Source: Aphelocoma coerulescens | Taxonomy: Eukaryota > Chordata > Aves > Passeriformes > Corvidae | Assembly: GCF_041296385.1 (NCBI RefSeq) | Contig: NC_091023.1 | Location: 23,747,924 to 23,811,923, forward strand | Reading direction: 5' to 3' | DNA length: 64,000 nt | Shown: in pieces, positions 13,201-24,322 of the stretch | Layout of the letters: each line of letters starts with the position of its first letter | Position numbering within the stretch: the first letter of the stretch is position 1 | Made by a program: the position numbers and the translations under genes | The notes under the pieces: model-generated | Told to the model about the DNA's origin: nothing | The model's input: only the letters and a program-made list of their open reading frames with translations | The model's database searches: none

Positions 13201-13540
13201 TGTTCCAGTTACATAATGTGAGATATTCTGAGGCTTTTCAATGAACTGCCAGCTCATTTTTAGATGTTGCCAGATTATTCAGATTTCACTTGGTGTGACA
13301 GTCTTCCAACTCAGATTGCCTTCATTTGATCTGTGTTACTCAGAAAGGAGGCACGGAACAATTGGGTTCTACATTTGGAGAGCCAAGCTAAATTCTGATG
13401 GAATTAGGTGGAGGAATAGGGCCTGGAGACCTCAATCTGGAATAATGAGGATGAAGCAGCTTTGCAGGGGCTGGGAGATCATAGATTTAAATAGTTAGCA
13501 ATGTACATTCTGTGTCATAATAAAAAAAAAGTAAGATTGA
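7266..13540. other. 6-kb stretch of unique sequence, no gene seen
   Basis: The longest interval of the left half without a recognisable repeat. ORFs reach only 155 codons (11,283-11,750 plus) and 139 codons (12,041-12,460 plus), and none shows a domain. A GCGATCGC palindrome occurs at about 11,692-11,699, unusual in otherwise CpG-poor surroundings. I cannot assign a function. Confidence 0.55.
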
Positions 13541-13567
13541 TTATATATATATATATATATATATATA
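13541..13567. repeat. (TA)n microsatellite
   Basis: About 13 TA dinucleotides in a row, then ACATAAATATA. A simple dinucleotide repeat in AT-rich sequence. Confidence 0.95.
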
Positions 13568-14425
13568 CATAAATATAGTATAGGTATCTGGGTTTCACTT
13601 AAGTCAAAATGCAAAGAAAGAAAAAAAATCATTGAAGAATTTCCTACTTGACAAACAGGAAATATTTATATCCATGGATGTGTGGATTCTTTCAATCCAA
13701 GTTAAAAAGTGTTGCCCTGAATTGTTTGTTTCTGATGTTTCTTTTTTATATAAGTTTGTCATAAAGGAGTGGTCTCCAGGATAAAATCTGGGGGAATGTA
13801 AGCAGGGAATGTTTGTGTTGTTTTCAGAATGGGATTAAGAACAGAATTAACCATTATGGTCATAGCAAAACAATTTAGTAAAGCTAAACCCCTTTTTTTT
13901 GGCAGTTCTATCAAAATTTTGGTAAAGGGAGATGGGAGTAGTTCAAGGCATGAGATGGGAATTGGAGCTGGGTGTAAGGGACAGAGCTGGACAAGGAGAT
14001 CTGAACCAGACACGGGCTGGAATATGGAGATGAGACAGAGAATTGGGAAGAGGAGGGAAGGAGAGGACTGGCTTAGGCACACCCAGATCCAAATTGTTTA
14101 ATGTGACATGACAGGGACACATGACAGGGATGTGCCCATCTTGAGAGAATTCACTGCAGTGCCAAGTACTGAGGGAGTTCTGAAGGAGGGGATATTTTGG
14201 GCAGGGTGCACTGGTTGGGTGCTTAAATCCTGGGGCTGTTTTGTGCTTCTCAGACCTGGCAGGTTTTTTTCTCCCCAGGAAATAAAGCAGATCACTTTTT
14301 TTTGGCATTTGGCTTTCACCGGTGGTTCAGTGTTGAGAATATTTCAGTGGAGCCTGAAAAACCAACAGGATCATGGGGGGTGAAGGGAAATGGGCTGGCA
14401 GCCTCTCCAGGTGTTTCAGCACCAA
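13568..14425. other. Unique sequence, no gene seen
   Basis: ORFs up to 121 codons on either strand show no domain. The interval ends at the 6-bp direct repeat that flanks the LTR insertion. Confidence 0.55.
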
Positions 14426-14431
14426 GGCAGG
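14426..14431. repeat. Left target-site duplication GGCAGG
   Basis: Six bases immediately before the LTR's TG, repeated exactly after its terminal CA. Confidence 0.88.
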
Positions 14432-14801
14432 TGTGGGAGACAGAGGAGTAGAAACTCCTGCAATTAAAGGAGGCTTTGATTTACAACCCTGGAAGAGACT
14501 CGGTCTGGCTTAATTGACAGAGATTTGTGGACTTTAAGCAACAGGATTACAAACTTGTGTTCCTATCATTATAAGTAAAATTGTACACTGGGTGTTTTGG
14601 TGAAGGGTTTTAAAATAGAATAGTGTGATTTTATATCGTTTAAGTTAAGAATGTAGATGGTATAAGAGAGACATCTGTGTGTACGTGACATGAGAAGTTA
14701 TTGGTCAAAACATAAGCTGCATTGCAGTGAGAAGTGGCACAGGTGATAGGTCATTAATCTAAAACAAAGTGTCGTTTTAAGTATCTATTGGATTAGAAAG
14801 T

Positions 14802-14807
14802 TATAAA
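14802..14807 (+). promoter_or_regulatory. LTR TATA-box-like site
   Basis: TATAAA lies inside the 573-bp LTR about 100 bp before its AATAAA signal. This is the expected position for the U3 promoter. Activity cannot be judged from sequence alone. Confidence 0.55.
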
Positions 14808-14900
14808 TTACGATGTAACCCTAAATCTTGTGACTAGTCGCCATTACTCGGAGGTGTTGTAAAAGCTCACGCCTCGACTGATGCGTTTGTTATTTTAAAC

Positions 14901-14906
14901 AATAAA
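14901..14906 (+). terminator. LTR polyadenylation signal AATAAA
   Basis: Canonical hexamer within the LTR, 98 bp before its 3' end, at the place expected for the R region. Confidence 0.65.
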
Positions 14907-15004
14907 TTCGTGTAGTTGCACAGTCCCATCCCTGAAAAGTTATTTTCCTCCGACACGTGAAACGCGAGAAACGGACTAGAGGTGACCCGGCAAGGATCCC
15001 GACA

Positions 15005-15010
15005 GGCAGG
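15005..15010. repeat. Right target-site duplication GGCAGG
   Basis: Exact copy of the six bases at 14,426-14,431, directly after the LTR end. This marks the integration site. Confidence 0.88.
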
Positions 15011-17874
15011 GACCAGTTTTTCCATCTAAACTGTTGACTGTGTGGATCTGACAGAGGGGACTGTTATCTTTGTGATTCATCAAAGAAGCTTTGGCAAACT
15101 AATCCTCAGGCAGGCGCTGGCTGCTGCTCACTCCCAGCAGGTGTAGGGCAGGTGATAAAATAAAGGGGGGACAGAGCTTTGGATTCTTTCCAGGGTTGGT
15201 TTTGCTCCCACAAAATTCAGCCAGAGCCTTGCCATTGATGTGGAAGGAAGTCATGGAGCTTTTATTCACTGTGAGCTCAGCACAAGACATGGAGTTAAAT
15301 TCTGTTGATTTTTGTGTTGTATCTGCTCAGTGGACCTTTGTCATGGCTTTGGAGAAGGACCAGGAGTTAAACTTTGTGGGAGATGAGGAGGTGCAATGCT
15401 CTTGTTCAGACCCAATTTTAGAAGCCTGCCTTCTTCCTGCTGCCCACCTCCCAACACTCAGGTCCTGGTTTTCCTGGTTTATTCTATGACCCACGTTGCT
15501 TTCAATTACAGTGACAGGAACTTTTCTCAGCTCAGGAATTTGTGGCACTTGCCTTGACTCCAGCTCCAGCCCAATTTCTGTCTTGCACTGTGCTGACTGC
15601 TACACTTCCAGGCATTTGATTGCCAATGGGTTGCAGGATCTCACATCCTGGTGCCTTTTTAAGCCGAGTTCTGACTTTCAAAGTGCACAGATAAAATAGC
15701 AAGAGCCTGAGTCTCGCAGCAGTTGAGGAGCTGGAGTGTCTGAGGATACTTTCAGTGAGAGTCTGAGAACACTTTCACTCAGTAATTCCAGCTGCACTGC
15801 CTCCTTGGCAAATCCTGACACTCGGGTTTGATATGTGGCAGTAGGATGAACTTTTAGTACATTGCAAGGCTCTTATCCACCAGGTTTGGTGGTATTTAAA
15901 ATAAAATCTCGCTGCCATTTCTTGTGGTTTGAAATCTTCACAGTTGGACTGCATTTTCAGAGCTCTTCTGCTCTATCACACCACTGACAGAGACCAAAAT
16001 TTAATGTGTGCCGTGCCATTCTATGGGAATTTGTACCCAAATCCCACCTGAGCTTTGATTGGAATCTTTATACACCAGCAAAGCACCTTGCACCAGTTCC
16101 CCCCCCTTCTGTTACTTATAATAATTAGTATTTCTCAATCAATAAATTGCTGCTTGTGTTTGTCAAAGTCCATGAAAATAAATTCAGGCAAATTGAGTTT
16201 CTGAAGATTTTAAAATTAGTTCAGGGAAATCCCGTGGCCTGTGCTCCACTGGAGGCTTGGTGATCCCAGTTGGTGCTTTTATCTTGTAGCTTGTGTGTGG
16301 ATGATGCCTCTGAGAGTAAAAATGAGAAAAATAGGGATGAACAACTCCAACATGCAAGATCTTGCTCTTTTCTCCCAAAATAATCCAACTCATTCCATTT
16401 GGTGAATCACAGACAACACAAAGACCCTTCTACATGACCCAGCTGCTGCTCTTTATTCTCAATTTTCCATAAAATGAATGAACTATACCCACGAGTTTCA
16501 TTTAACATTATCGTTTTCCTCTCTGAAAAGCTTTTGATAAGTAGCTTAATACAAAAACTGTGTAGTTAGTGTTTTTTTCTTTAAATATTTTTGAACAGGA
16601 GCCTCTATCCCAAAGGAAGGAATTTATAAACCTTGATAATCTCACTTTAGTCCAACGTTTAATTAATTTTTATTTCAGTTGCTCACTGTTTGGGAATCTG
16701 TTTTGCAGGAAGAAATAGAAAATGGGAGAGCATTGTGAATTCTCTTTAAATAGAAAAAAAAGGCACGAAAACAAGCCCACAGGAGAGCAGTGCCTCCATT
16801 CAGAACAAAGTCTTTTTATTCAAGTTTCGTTTAATGAAATCTATTCAGCTTGCTGGTGGTTTTGTTATTCTGAGAGATGGAGAGTGTGCATGTTTTGCAG
16901 GAGTGCTGGATCTCAAAGCAAGCTGAGCACAGTCAGTGCACCCGGGCTGCACTGAGCTGGAACCTGAATTTTGTCATTAGGGAATGGATTATTCACAGCA
17001 TTTGCCTGAGCCTCAGGAGCAGAGGGCAAGATCAGCCCAGCAAAAAACCCCAGTTTATACCTTGAGTGCTGAACCTGGCCCCAGACAGTTCTCCTGTAGA
17101 TCAGAATTCCAAAACAGGAAGAAATGGCTGTAGGGAATATTTCTGTGTGACACAAACCACTGGGTTGCTGTTGCAGGAAACCTAAAAGTAAACTTAGGAA
17201 TTTGTCCCTGTTCCTACACCTTTTTTGGGACTGGTTATGTGAGATTAGGGACTTCAGTGATAAGGGTAAAAAGCAGATGCACTTTTGCTGCTGCCTGATT
17301 TTAATCTTTGGCAAAAGAAGTAAAGTTTAGTACATGTAGGGAAGAAAATGAATTTGTCTGTGTTGAACACATCTCATGAAAATAGAAAATGCTTGCTTAG
17401 AATATGTTTTCAAACAATGGCAAGAAGAGAACCATTCCCTTACCTTGGCTGTTTCTGAGGTCTGGTAACCTGTGGTGAGTTCCATGTCAGCAAACCAATG
17501 AAAAGGGGCTGAATTAACCACTGGAGATGTTAAAGAATGTAACTTTTGCTGGCATTTTCAACACCTCTGCAAAAGATTATGATAAATCCACTGATGACCA
17601 CTACCAGATACTTTCCCCAATATCAGAAAAATATGCTTTTAAATCCACCAAAGATGTGTACTTCTTGCTGTGTGCAGAAAAGGCCTTGATGCTGTGCAAG
17701 CACTGCTCAGCAATAATAAAACCAATGTCATCAACACTGCTCCAGCACAAATCTACAACACAGTCCCACAGCAGCTCCTGTGAGGGAAACCCAACCCAGC
17801 TGAGTCTTCTGTCTTTGCATCTTGGCTGCAGCTCCTGTTCTCTGGAGATGCTGCAGGATGAAATATTGAGTGAT
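15011..17874. other. Unique sequence, no gene seen
   Basis: No repeat of a named family. ORFs up to 133 codons lack domains. It contains the 23-bp duplication at 15,734-15,779, listed separately, and a C-run at about 16,101. Confidence 0.55.
15734..15779. repeat. 23-bp imperfect tandem duplication
   Basis: Two adjacent 23-bp units (GAGTGTCTGAGG... and GAGAGTCTGAGA..., each ending CTTTCA-G/C-T) match at 19 of 23 positions. This is an old local duplication with no evident function. Confidence 0.75.
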
Positions 17875-18035
17875 TTACCCAGAGAAGCTGTGGCTGCCCC
17901 ATCCCTGGAATGTCCAAGGCCAGGTTGGATGAGGCTTGGAGCAGCCTGGGATGGTGGAAGGTGTCCCTGCCCATGGCAGGGGTGGGATTCGATGAGCTTT
18001 AAGGTCTCTTCCAACCTAAACCACCCCGTGGTGCT
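17875..18035 (+). mobile_element. CR1 LINE 3'-end fragment
   Basis: Sense-strand CR1 3' end. It starts at the CCCAGAGAAGCTGTGGCTGC block, runs through TGTCCAAGGCCAGGTTGGAT and GGTGTCCCTGCCCATGGCAG, and finishes at the TTCCAACCTAAACCA block. The final ATTCTATGA tail has decayed. The 172-codon plus ORF crossing it (17,527-18,045) is fused repeat and unique sequence and is not a gene. Confidence 0.92.
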
Positions 18036-21000
18036 GTGCTTGTAAATAATTAATGATAATTGGGAATTATAGACAAACCCCATCACTATCATGGAGGAGA
18101 CCAGAGGGTTTGTTCTGGGCACATAAAAGAAATGATGGAGTCATTCAAAACTCCTCAGATCTTCTTAGCCAGTGGCCTCAGACAGCTCAACAAACCAGGA
18201 ACTGAGCTCTCCACAAGCTTTTAAATAGCAACTGCTCTTCTGCATGCACAGGCAATTATTTGGTGTTGGAATAAGAAAAGGAAATGGAATGTAAAATCTG
18301 TTTGGTACAGAATAAAATTCTATTTCAGTTTCCTGCTCAGCCAGGAACTTTGCTAAGCACAATTCCAAGGTGCAGAAAAAAAAAAAAGTGCCAAGTTTTA
18401 AAACCAGAAAAAAACCCCCAAGAAATTTCAATTTATATATATTTGATTATTTTGTGGCACACTACAAGCAACAGTCTGCATATATGGAATATTGTTTGCT
18501 TCAAAAGGAAGAAACATTCAATGATCCTCTGTACCTGATTCCTGTAAGAGATCCTGCAATGTTAAACACACCAGCACCTTAAAAACTCTGGAACTGCTGT
18601 ATTTTGGGCTCTGCATGCACTGGATTTGTGGCAGACAAATGAATGATGGCATCATTGGCTGAATTACTCACTAATTTGAATAGTACAAAGCCACGGGGCA
18701 CAGACTCGACTGAGGCATTTTGTAAATATAAAAATGGGCTCCATTGCTTACACAAATAATTTTGAATACTTGAGACAGCTTCAGTGGGATTGATCTGATT
18801 GGTTTTTAATTCCATATCAGAGTTTGGTAGAAATGCAAATTTAAGTTATTGCCTCAGTCTTAGTACTTCACACAAATATCGTGTTGGTTTTTCTCTTTCC
18901 AATCAGCTGCTTCTGATTTCTTGATTTTGCTCTGCAGTGTCAGAGTCCAGCATTTGTGAAATCAAAATTCCTTACCAGGGAGAAGCTCTGAGAGTTACAA
19001 TACTAGATTATCAAGTTAAGTAGTTTCAGAATATGAAATGTGTTGAAGGCTACAAATCTGAAGGGCAGCGTTTCGGAGATGGATTTGTCTCTGTTCCTTC
19101 CGAGGCTACAACTTCTGAATACCTGTAGAGGTTTGGATCTCTGAATGGAAACAGCTGATATTGAGTTGTTTATCTCTACTTTTTAATCTATTATTTTTTA
19201 AATTTACTGAAACACCTCATGGGCATTTCAAGTGCAATTGAGGAGCAGAAAGTTGAAATATCAAAATAGGTTCCTATCTGTACTGAGAGGTCTTACAAGT
19301 TCAGGTTCTGGTGGGCTGACCAATATTTCACTGAGGAACAGGCTTTTTGCTTTGACTGATTTATTTTTTTATTGTGATTCCTGTGTGCAAGATAAGTGCA
19401 TGATGTTGGCATCTGGGGGAATCACAGTGCTGTGGGAGGATGAAATCCTTTCCCGTTTTTTTCCCAATGGAACATCCAGGCCTGTCAGTGTGGGTTTGGT
19501 GTTGTTTGGGAGCTGAGGAGCTGGGTTTTTCTTTTCCTTCATCTAAAATAAGACACCTCTGAACAGAAAGTTCATATTTGCTTTTAATGTATAGAGGAGA
19601 TATTAAAGCTTTTTTTTTTTTTTTTTCCTATTAATTAAAGTTTACTGAAGTGGTATAGTGAGATTTTTAGATGCTAAAAGCAAAAAAAGCTTGCAGGTTT
19701 TTTTAATGAGAAAAGTTAAATTATGTTCTATAAGCCTATAGACTCTGAACTGATGAAATGCAGGTTCTTTTTGTATTTTAAAGTTGTGCTTTTGGCTGTG
19801 CTGGAGCCTTTCTCTGTAGAACTGTCGACTTCTGTGGTGTCACCAGACCACGGCAGAGCTGTGCTGCTGTGGGTGCTACACAGCTTCATTCTCAGGGATA
19901 TTTATATCAGTGGGAAGGTTTTTAATAAGGTGCAATTAAAAGTCAATCAGCAGTGTCCCATGTCTGTAATGCTGACTCTCAGAAATGTAAGTAAATATAA
20001 ATACCTGCTGTATTTTTCTTTGTTATTCTATTTTTCTTTGAGCCTCTTCGGTTGGAACAGCGACTTTGACTCGCCAACTGCAGAATCAATAAAAATATTT
20101 TACATTTATCTCAGAATTGTGCAAACCAGCAGAAATCTGGCTGTTAAACATCTTATTTGCAGAGCTACCATGCTCCAAGCAGTCGAGGGTTATTGAGATT
20201 TTTCTCCCTGATATTCTGCTTGGAAGATCCTGTTTTTCTCAGGATCGGTGTCTTGGGGAAGGCAGAGATGATTTGTGTGTGGATTGAACCACTGTGAACA
20301 GCAACAAGGAGAGGCATGTTAAGCAAGGATGAAAATAATGAAAGATAATAGTGGATAATACATCAATTACTTCTCTTGCCTTGGCCACTTTTCTTCCCTG
20401 AGGAAAGCAGTTTCTGAGAGAAGGGAATTTAACAGGTATTTCCTATGAATATTAGTGATATGTGTGCTCTGTCAAAGCTGATTTGCTGATGACAGCCACT
20501 TTATTCTGATTTGTTTCTCCAGTCAACCATCTTGAAAAAATATTTTGTGCAGTTGACAGATGAGATTGTTTTTAGTTAAAAAAATTGAAGTTCTTGTCTT
20601 GAAAACTTCAGGAGAAATTGCAACATATCAAGCCTGTAAAATTGAAGTTTGACTTCAATTCTATCTTTTTTTTTTGGCCTCAATTCCATCAATTCAAAAT
20701 CTTGAAAAGGAATATTAGAATTATTTCAAAGCCTGTGGGTTTTTTCCCCCTCATATTTATGGCAGATTTTGTGTATTCATTCCATTTTTCTTTTCATGTT
20801 TGTGACATTCCAGTGTTTGTGGGGTGGTAGTTTCACATCCCTTTTCAAGGTGCTGTTCTGCTGCTCAGTGTTCAAAGGCATTTAGTGGTAATAATGCAAA
20901 ATTTATTGCTAAGAATGTGCCTGGCTTCTTTCTTTGGATGAAGCTGCAGGTGTGTGGGAATTCTCCAGGAGTTCAGAAGTCCCAAGACCCAGACTGAGCA

Positions 21001-21968
21001 ATTGGTGTCGTAGGTCTGTGAGAGCTTAAATTTATTCCTCAGGAATTTTGGGGCACGGGAAGATCATTGCTAAATTTTTTGTATAATTGAAACTTTGTCT
21101 AAGAAAAGGAGGTAGAATAGATGAGGGTGTTAAAATGAGAGGGAATTTCTAAACTGAGGACACGATGAGCTTGAGGAAAATTTTTGTTGTATTTTGGCCT
21201 TGGAGTGATTCTTTGTGTGCATGGCTATGATTGTGCTGGAAAACAACTCGATACTGGGGTTTTTATGCTTTAATAATTAGTTTTACTTTTTGATGTTACT
21301 TTAAATAAAACTGCAGCTGAGTTTAAAAATCCCTAGCTGGACCTGGGTGCTTGTGGTCCCCCCTCCTTCTCCCACATGGAAAAATGAACTTTAGAGTGAT
21401 TGTCAGCCTTTATGATTCCATTCAAGGACCTTAAAGCCATTAAACCAGGAATTTCTGCCCCTACAGAATTCAGGGTTCTTGCTTTGAGGGAGGAACACCA
21501 CCTCCACTGAGCACAGCACCCCCAAAACCAGCACCCAGCACACTCGTGATAATACAGAGAATTCTCCCACGTGTTGTCCCTTTTGTTTTCCTGCCACAAA
21601 AAGAAAAGGCAAGCCTTAAATTCGGCTGAGCTGCAGTGTGAAAGCTGAGCAACCACCAGTTTTTAGTCTGGCTGCCTTCCACGCAGGGGTTCCAAGCTGG
21701 GAAGCAAACCAAAGGGCCACCTTGTGGGAAGTGCTCGGAGTTCCAGGGAATTTGGGTCTGCTGCAGTTCCTGAAGGCAAAAAGCTCCTTAATTCTTTTCA
21801 GCTCCTCACTGGAATGCTGGGTTTGATTTGCCACACCCAGGCAGGTTGTGCTGCTCGGTGTGACCCTGCAAAGGGCAGCACAGCTTCAGGAGCTGGAGCG
21901 TGAGAGGAGAAAAACCATCCACAGGATCTACATGGGAAGAAGTTCAGATCTTCTTTTCCTGGGTGGTT
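18036..21968. other. Unique AT-rich sequence, no gene seen
   Basis: Contains homopolymer runs (A at about 18,376, T at 19,611-19,627). The longest ORF, 157 codons at 19,723-20,196, has no recognisable domain. Nothing can be named. Confidence 0.55.
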
Positions 21969-22041
21969 GCTTTTGGTTTTTTTTTGGTGTTTTTTTTTGT
22001 TTGGTTTTTTTTTTGTTTGTTTTGTTTTGTTTTGTTTTTTT
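21969..22041. repeat. T-rich low-complexity tract with TTTTG units
   Basis: Long T-runs interrupted by single or double G, including several TTTTG pentamers. It lies about 70 bp before a CR1 fragment. The phenylalanine-rich ORFs across it are artefacts. Confidence 0.9.
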
Positions 22042-22113
22042 GCTATTCCTTATTTTTTTCCTTTGGGAGGAATCTTTCTTTGTGGTATTTTAATCAAAGA
22101 GAGAAGGATGTCT

Positions 22114-22254
22114 GATAGAATCACAGAAAGGTTTGGGTTGGAAGGGAATTTAAAAATCATCCAGTTCCACCTCTGCCAAAGGCAGGGACACCTTCCACTA
22201 TCCCTGTTTGCTCCAAGCCCTGTCCAGCCTGGCCTTGGACACTTCCAGGGATGA
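22114..22254 (-). mobile_element. CR1 LINE 3'-end fragment
   Basis: Reverse-complement CR1 3' end. It begins GATAGAATCACAGAAAGG (the 3' tail), continues GTTTGGGTTGGAAGGGAA, CAGGGACACCTTCCAC and CCTGGCCTTGGACACTTCC, and is truncated at about 140 bp. Confidence 0.93.
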
Positions 22255-24205
22255 GGAAGATAATACAAGAACTTTCAGAGTGTACCCACATTAGTCAAGG
22301 AAAAGAAGGGGTAGAAGGAAAAAGTGAATTTTAAGAGTATTTTGTTTTCAAGAAGTACACTTTTTCCTCAAGAAAACCCTGGTCCACATTTGAATTGAGA
22401 GGCCAAACACTCTGTTGTGCTTTTATTCCATGGGAAGGTGTAATTGTTCTTTCACAGCCATCTGCTTGGTTTAAACTCCAGTGCTCAAGCTCCAGTTACC
22501 CTGGTTCCCATTGCTTTGCCTGGGAATTCAGTGGTATAAGGCAGAGAGAAAACCGGGGAAGAGAAATCCCTAGAAAATAATCAGTGATCAAAGATGGCAA
22601 AGCTTGTCCTTGAGAGCAGGGACTGATGAGGCACAGAAGGATCTTGTTCCTCTCTGCCAGTGAAGGATTCATTCAGCAGAGGATGCTCAGGTCTCTTCCC
22701 ACTGTCACTTCCAGGCTGGCAGCACTGAACAGAGAGATTTTACCAAGGTTTTAGTAACTCAGGCAGAGTTTGCAGCTCGTTCTTATCTCAATAAGGAACA
22801 AATAATTAATTGAAACCTTGAGTTTTTTCCAGCAGCTGCTGAGCTGCAGATGAGTTTAGACACACAGCAAAGACTTTTTTCCTACATCTTACCAGAAGTT
22901 TATTTTTCACCACCTTATCTTTGAAAATCCTGAGAAATCGGGACTGAGAATATTTTCTTTTTGTTGTTGTAATCTTTCTAGGAAGATAAAAGTATTCCTT
23001 TTTGACATGGAGGACAACATTAGGGATTTCAGATTTCCCTTTTAACTCTCTCTTATCAAAAATATTGACTGTCTTGCTCTATTTTTTTCCCTCATGTACA
23101 GCAGAGCTTGCAGATGCCTAAATCTCTGGAGGGAACAGCAGTATTTGTATGTGAGGAGTAGAAAGGTGGATAAAAATTTGTTAAACATTTAGTGACTTTT
23201 TTATTTATTTTTTTTTTTGCTGCAAACACAGCCTGTTGTGTGGGTTGCTTTCATAACAATCTTCTCCAGTATTCCTAATGCATATTTAGTGTCCACAGCA
23301 TGTTCCCAGACTCTGTTAGGTTGTTGAAAACTTCTAAGGAAGGATCTTTCCCAGTGATTTTCTTGTCTGTCCAGCCTGAGACGGTTCCTCCCTCCGTCCA
23401 CAGCAATTACAGACATTGGATATGAAACCATCTGAGTTTGGTTGTGCTGAGCTTCTATTTTAAATGAGATTCTAAAGCAGAGAATTACAATATATATGAC
23501 ATTTATAGTCCTGATTCCAAGCTTTTTTTCCTCCTCCCTTGTTTGGATCCAGCTTCTCTGGAGTGTTTGAGGTCTGGAGTTGTGTCTGTGTGACCAGGGG
23601 TGATGGGGAGGGAATGTTCAGGGGGTGGTGTGTTATCACCTTCCCTGACAGCCAGCTCACACCAGGGTTAGTTTAGTTCTGCTGCAATCCAGTGGCCTCT
23701 GTTGTTACTTTTCTTCTCTACCAAAGGAATGTGGAAGTATTTGAGGGTTTAATAAAGCAGCTCAAACTCCTTCCTCTGAAGTACTGGAATAAAACATCCT
23801 GTTCAGCAGGATGAAGCTGCTGTGATTGAACTGGATGGTGGGAAATTTGTGAGGAAAGAAGTGCTGGAATTGGCCTTTAATAACTTTAAATTATTTTATT
23901 ATAAAATATGAAGTAGAAGGAAGAAAACCCCAATCTGTTTTTCCCTTTGTGTACCCTCCATCTCTCAGAGCAAAGTGTATGAGAATTTACCTAATAGGAA
24001 AAAAAGAGGCATTTAAATTAAGACTCATGTTTTTCACCCAGCTTCAGGTTGCAATAAAATGTCATGCTCATCACTGAGGTGTTCTGGGTCACTTGCTTGG
24101 CTCAGAAAAGCATGGTATCTAATTAAAAATGTCACTTTGTGTGCTGTAATTGTCACTTCTTGCCACGGAGGGGCCAAGGAATGGGACAGGATGCAGCAGA
24201 GTTGT
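22255..24205. other. Unique sequence, no gene seen
   Basis: No ORF above 76 codons and no repeat family recognised. A T-run near 23,207-23,219 is the only simple feature. Confidence 0.6.
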
Positions 24206-24322
24206 CACACGGTCACAGAACGGGTCAGGCTGGAAGGGACCAAGGGGCTCATCTGGTCCCACCTCCCTCCCTGCTCAAGCACATGGCACAGGATTGCATC
24301 CAGACACCTCTGGAATATCTTG
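24206..24322 (-). mobile_element. CR1 LINE fragment, different subfamily
   Basis: Minus-strand CR1 3' end whose body differs from the commoner type here. After CTGGAAGGGACCAAGG it reads CTGCTCAAGCACATGG and ATTGCATCCAGACACC. The match fades after GGAATATCTT. The different wording points to another CR1 subfamily or an older copy. Confidence 0.8.

Larger units (their letters stand above)
14432..15004 (+). mobile_element. Solo LTR of an endogenous retrovirus, 6-bp TSD (ERVK-like)
   Basis: A 573-bp element begins TGTGGGA and ends TCCCGACA, so its ends form the imperfect inverted repeat TGTGGGA / TGTCGGGA with canonical TG...CA termini. It is flanked by a perfect 6-bp direct repeat, GGCAGG, at 14,426-14,431 and 15,005-15,010. 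Inside, on the plus strand, are a TATA-box-like TATAAA at 14,802 and a polyadenylation signal AATAAA at 14,901-14,906, in the order and spacing expected for U3-R-U5. The 3' part is rich in CpG compared with its surroundings, as expected of retroviral sequence that has not fully decayed. No internal region or second LTR is present, so this is a solo LTR left by recombination. A 6-bp duplication is usual for class II (ERVK) elements, hence the class inference. No retroviral gene remains. Confidence 0.9.

Noticed and set aside
17527..18045. 172-codon plus ORF and 173-codon minus ORF
   Set aside because: Both run through a CR1 fragment; the frames are accidental.
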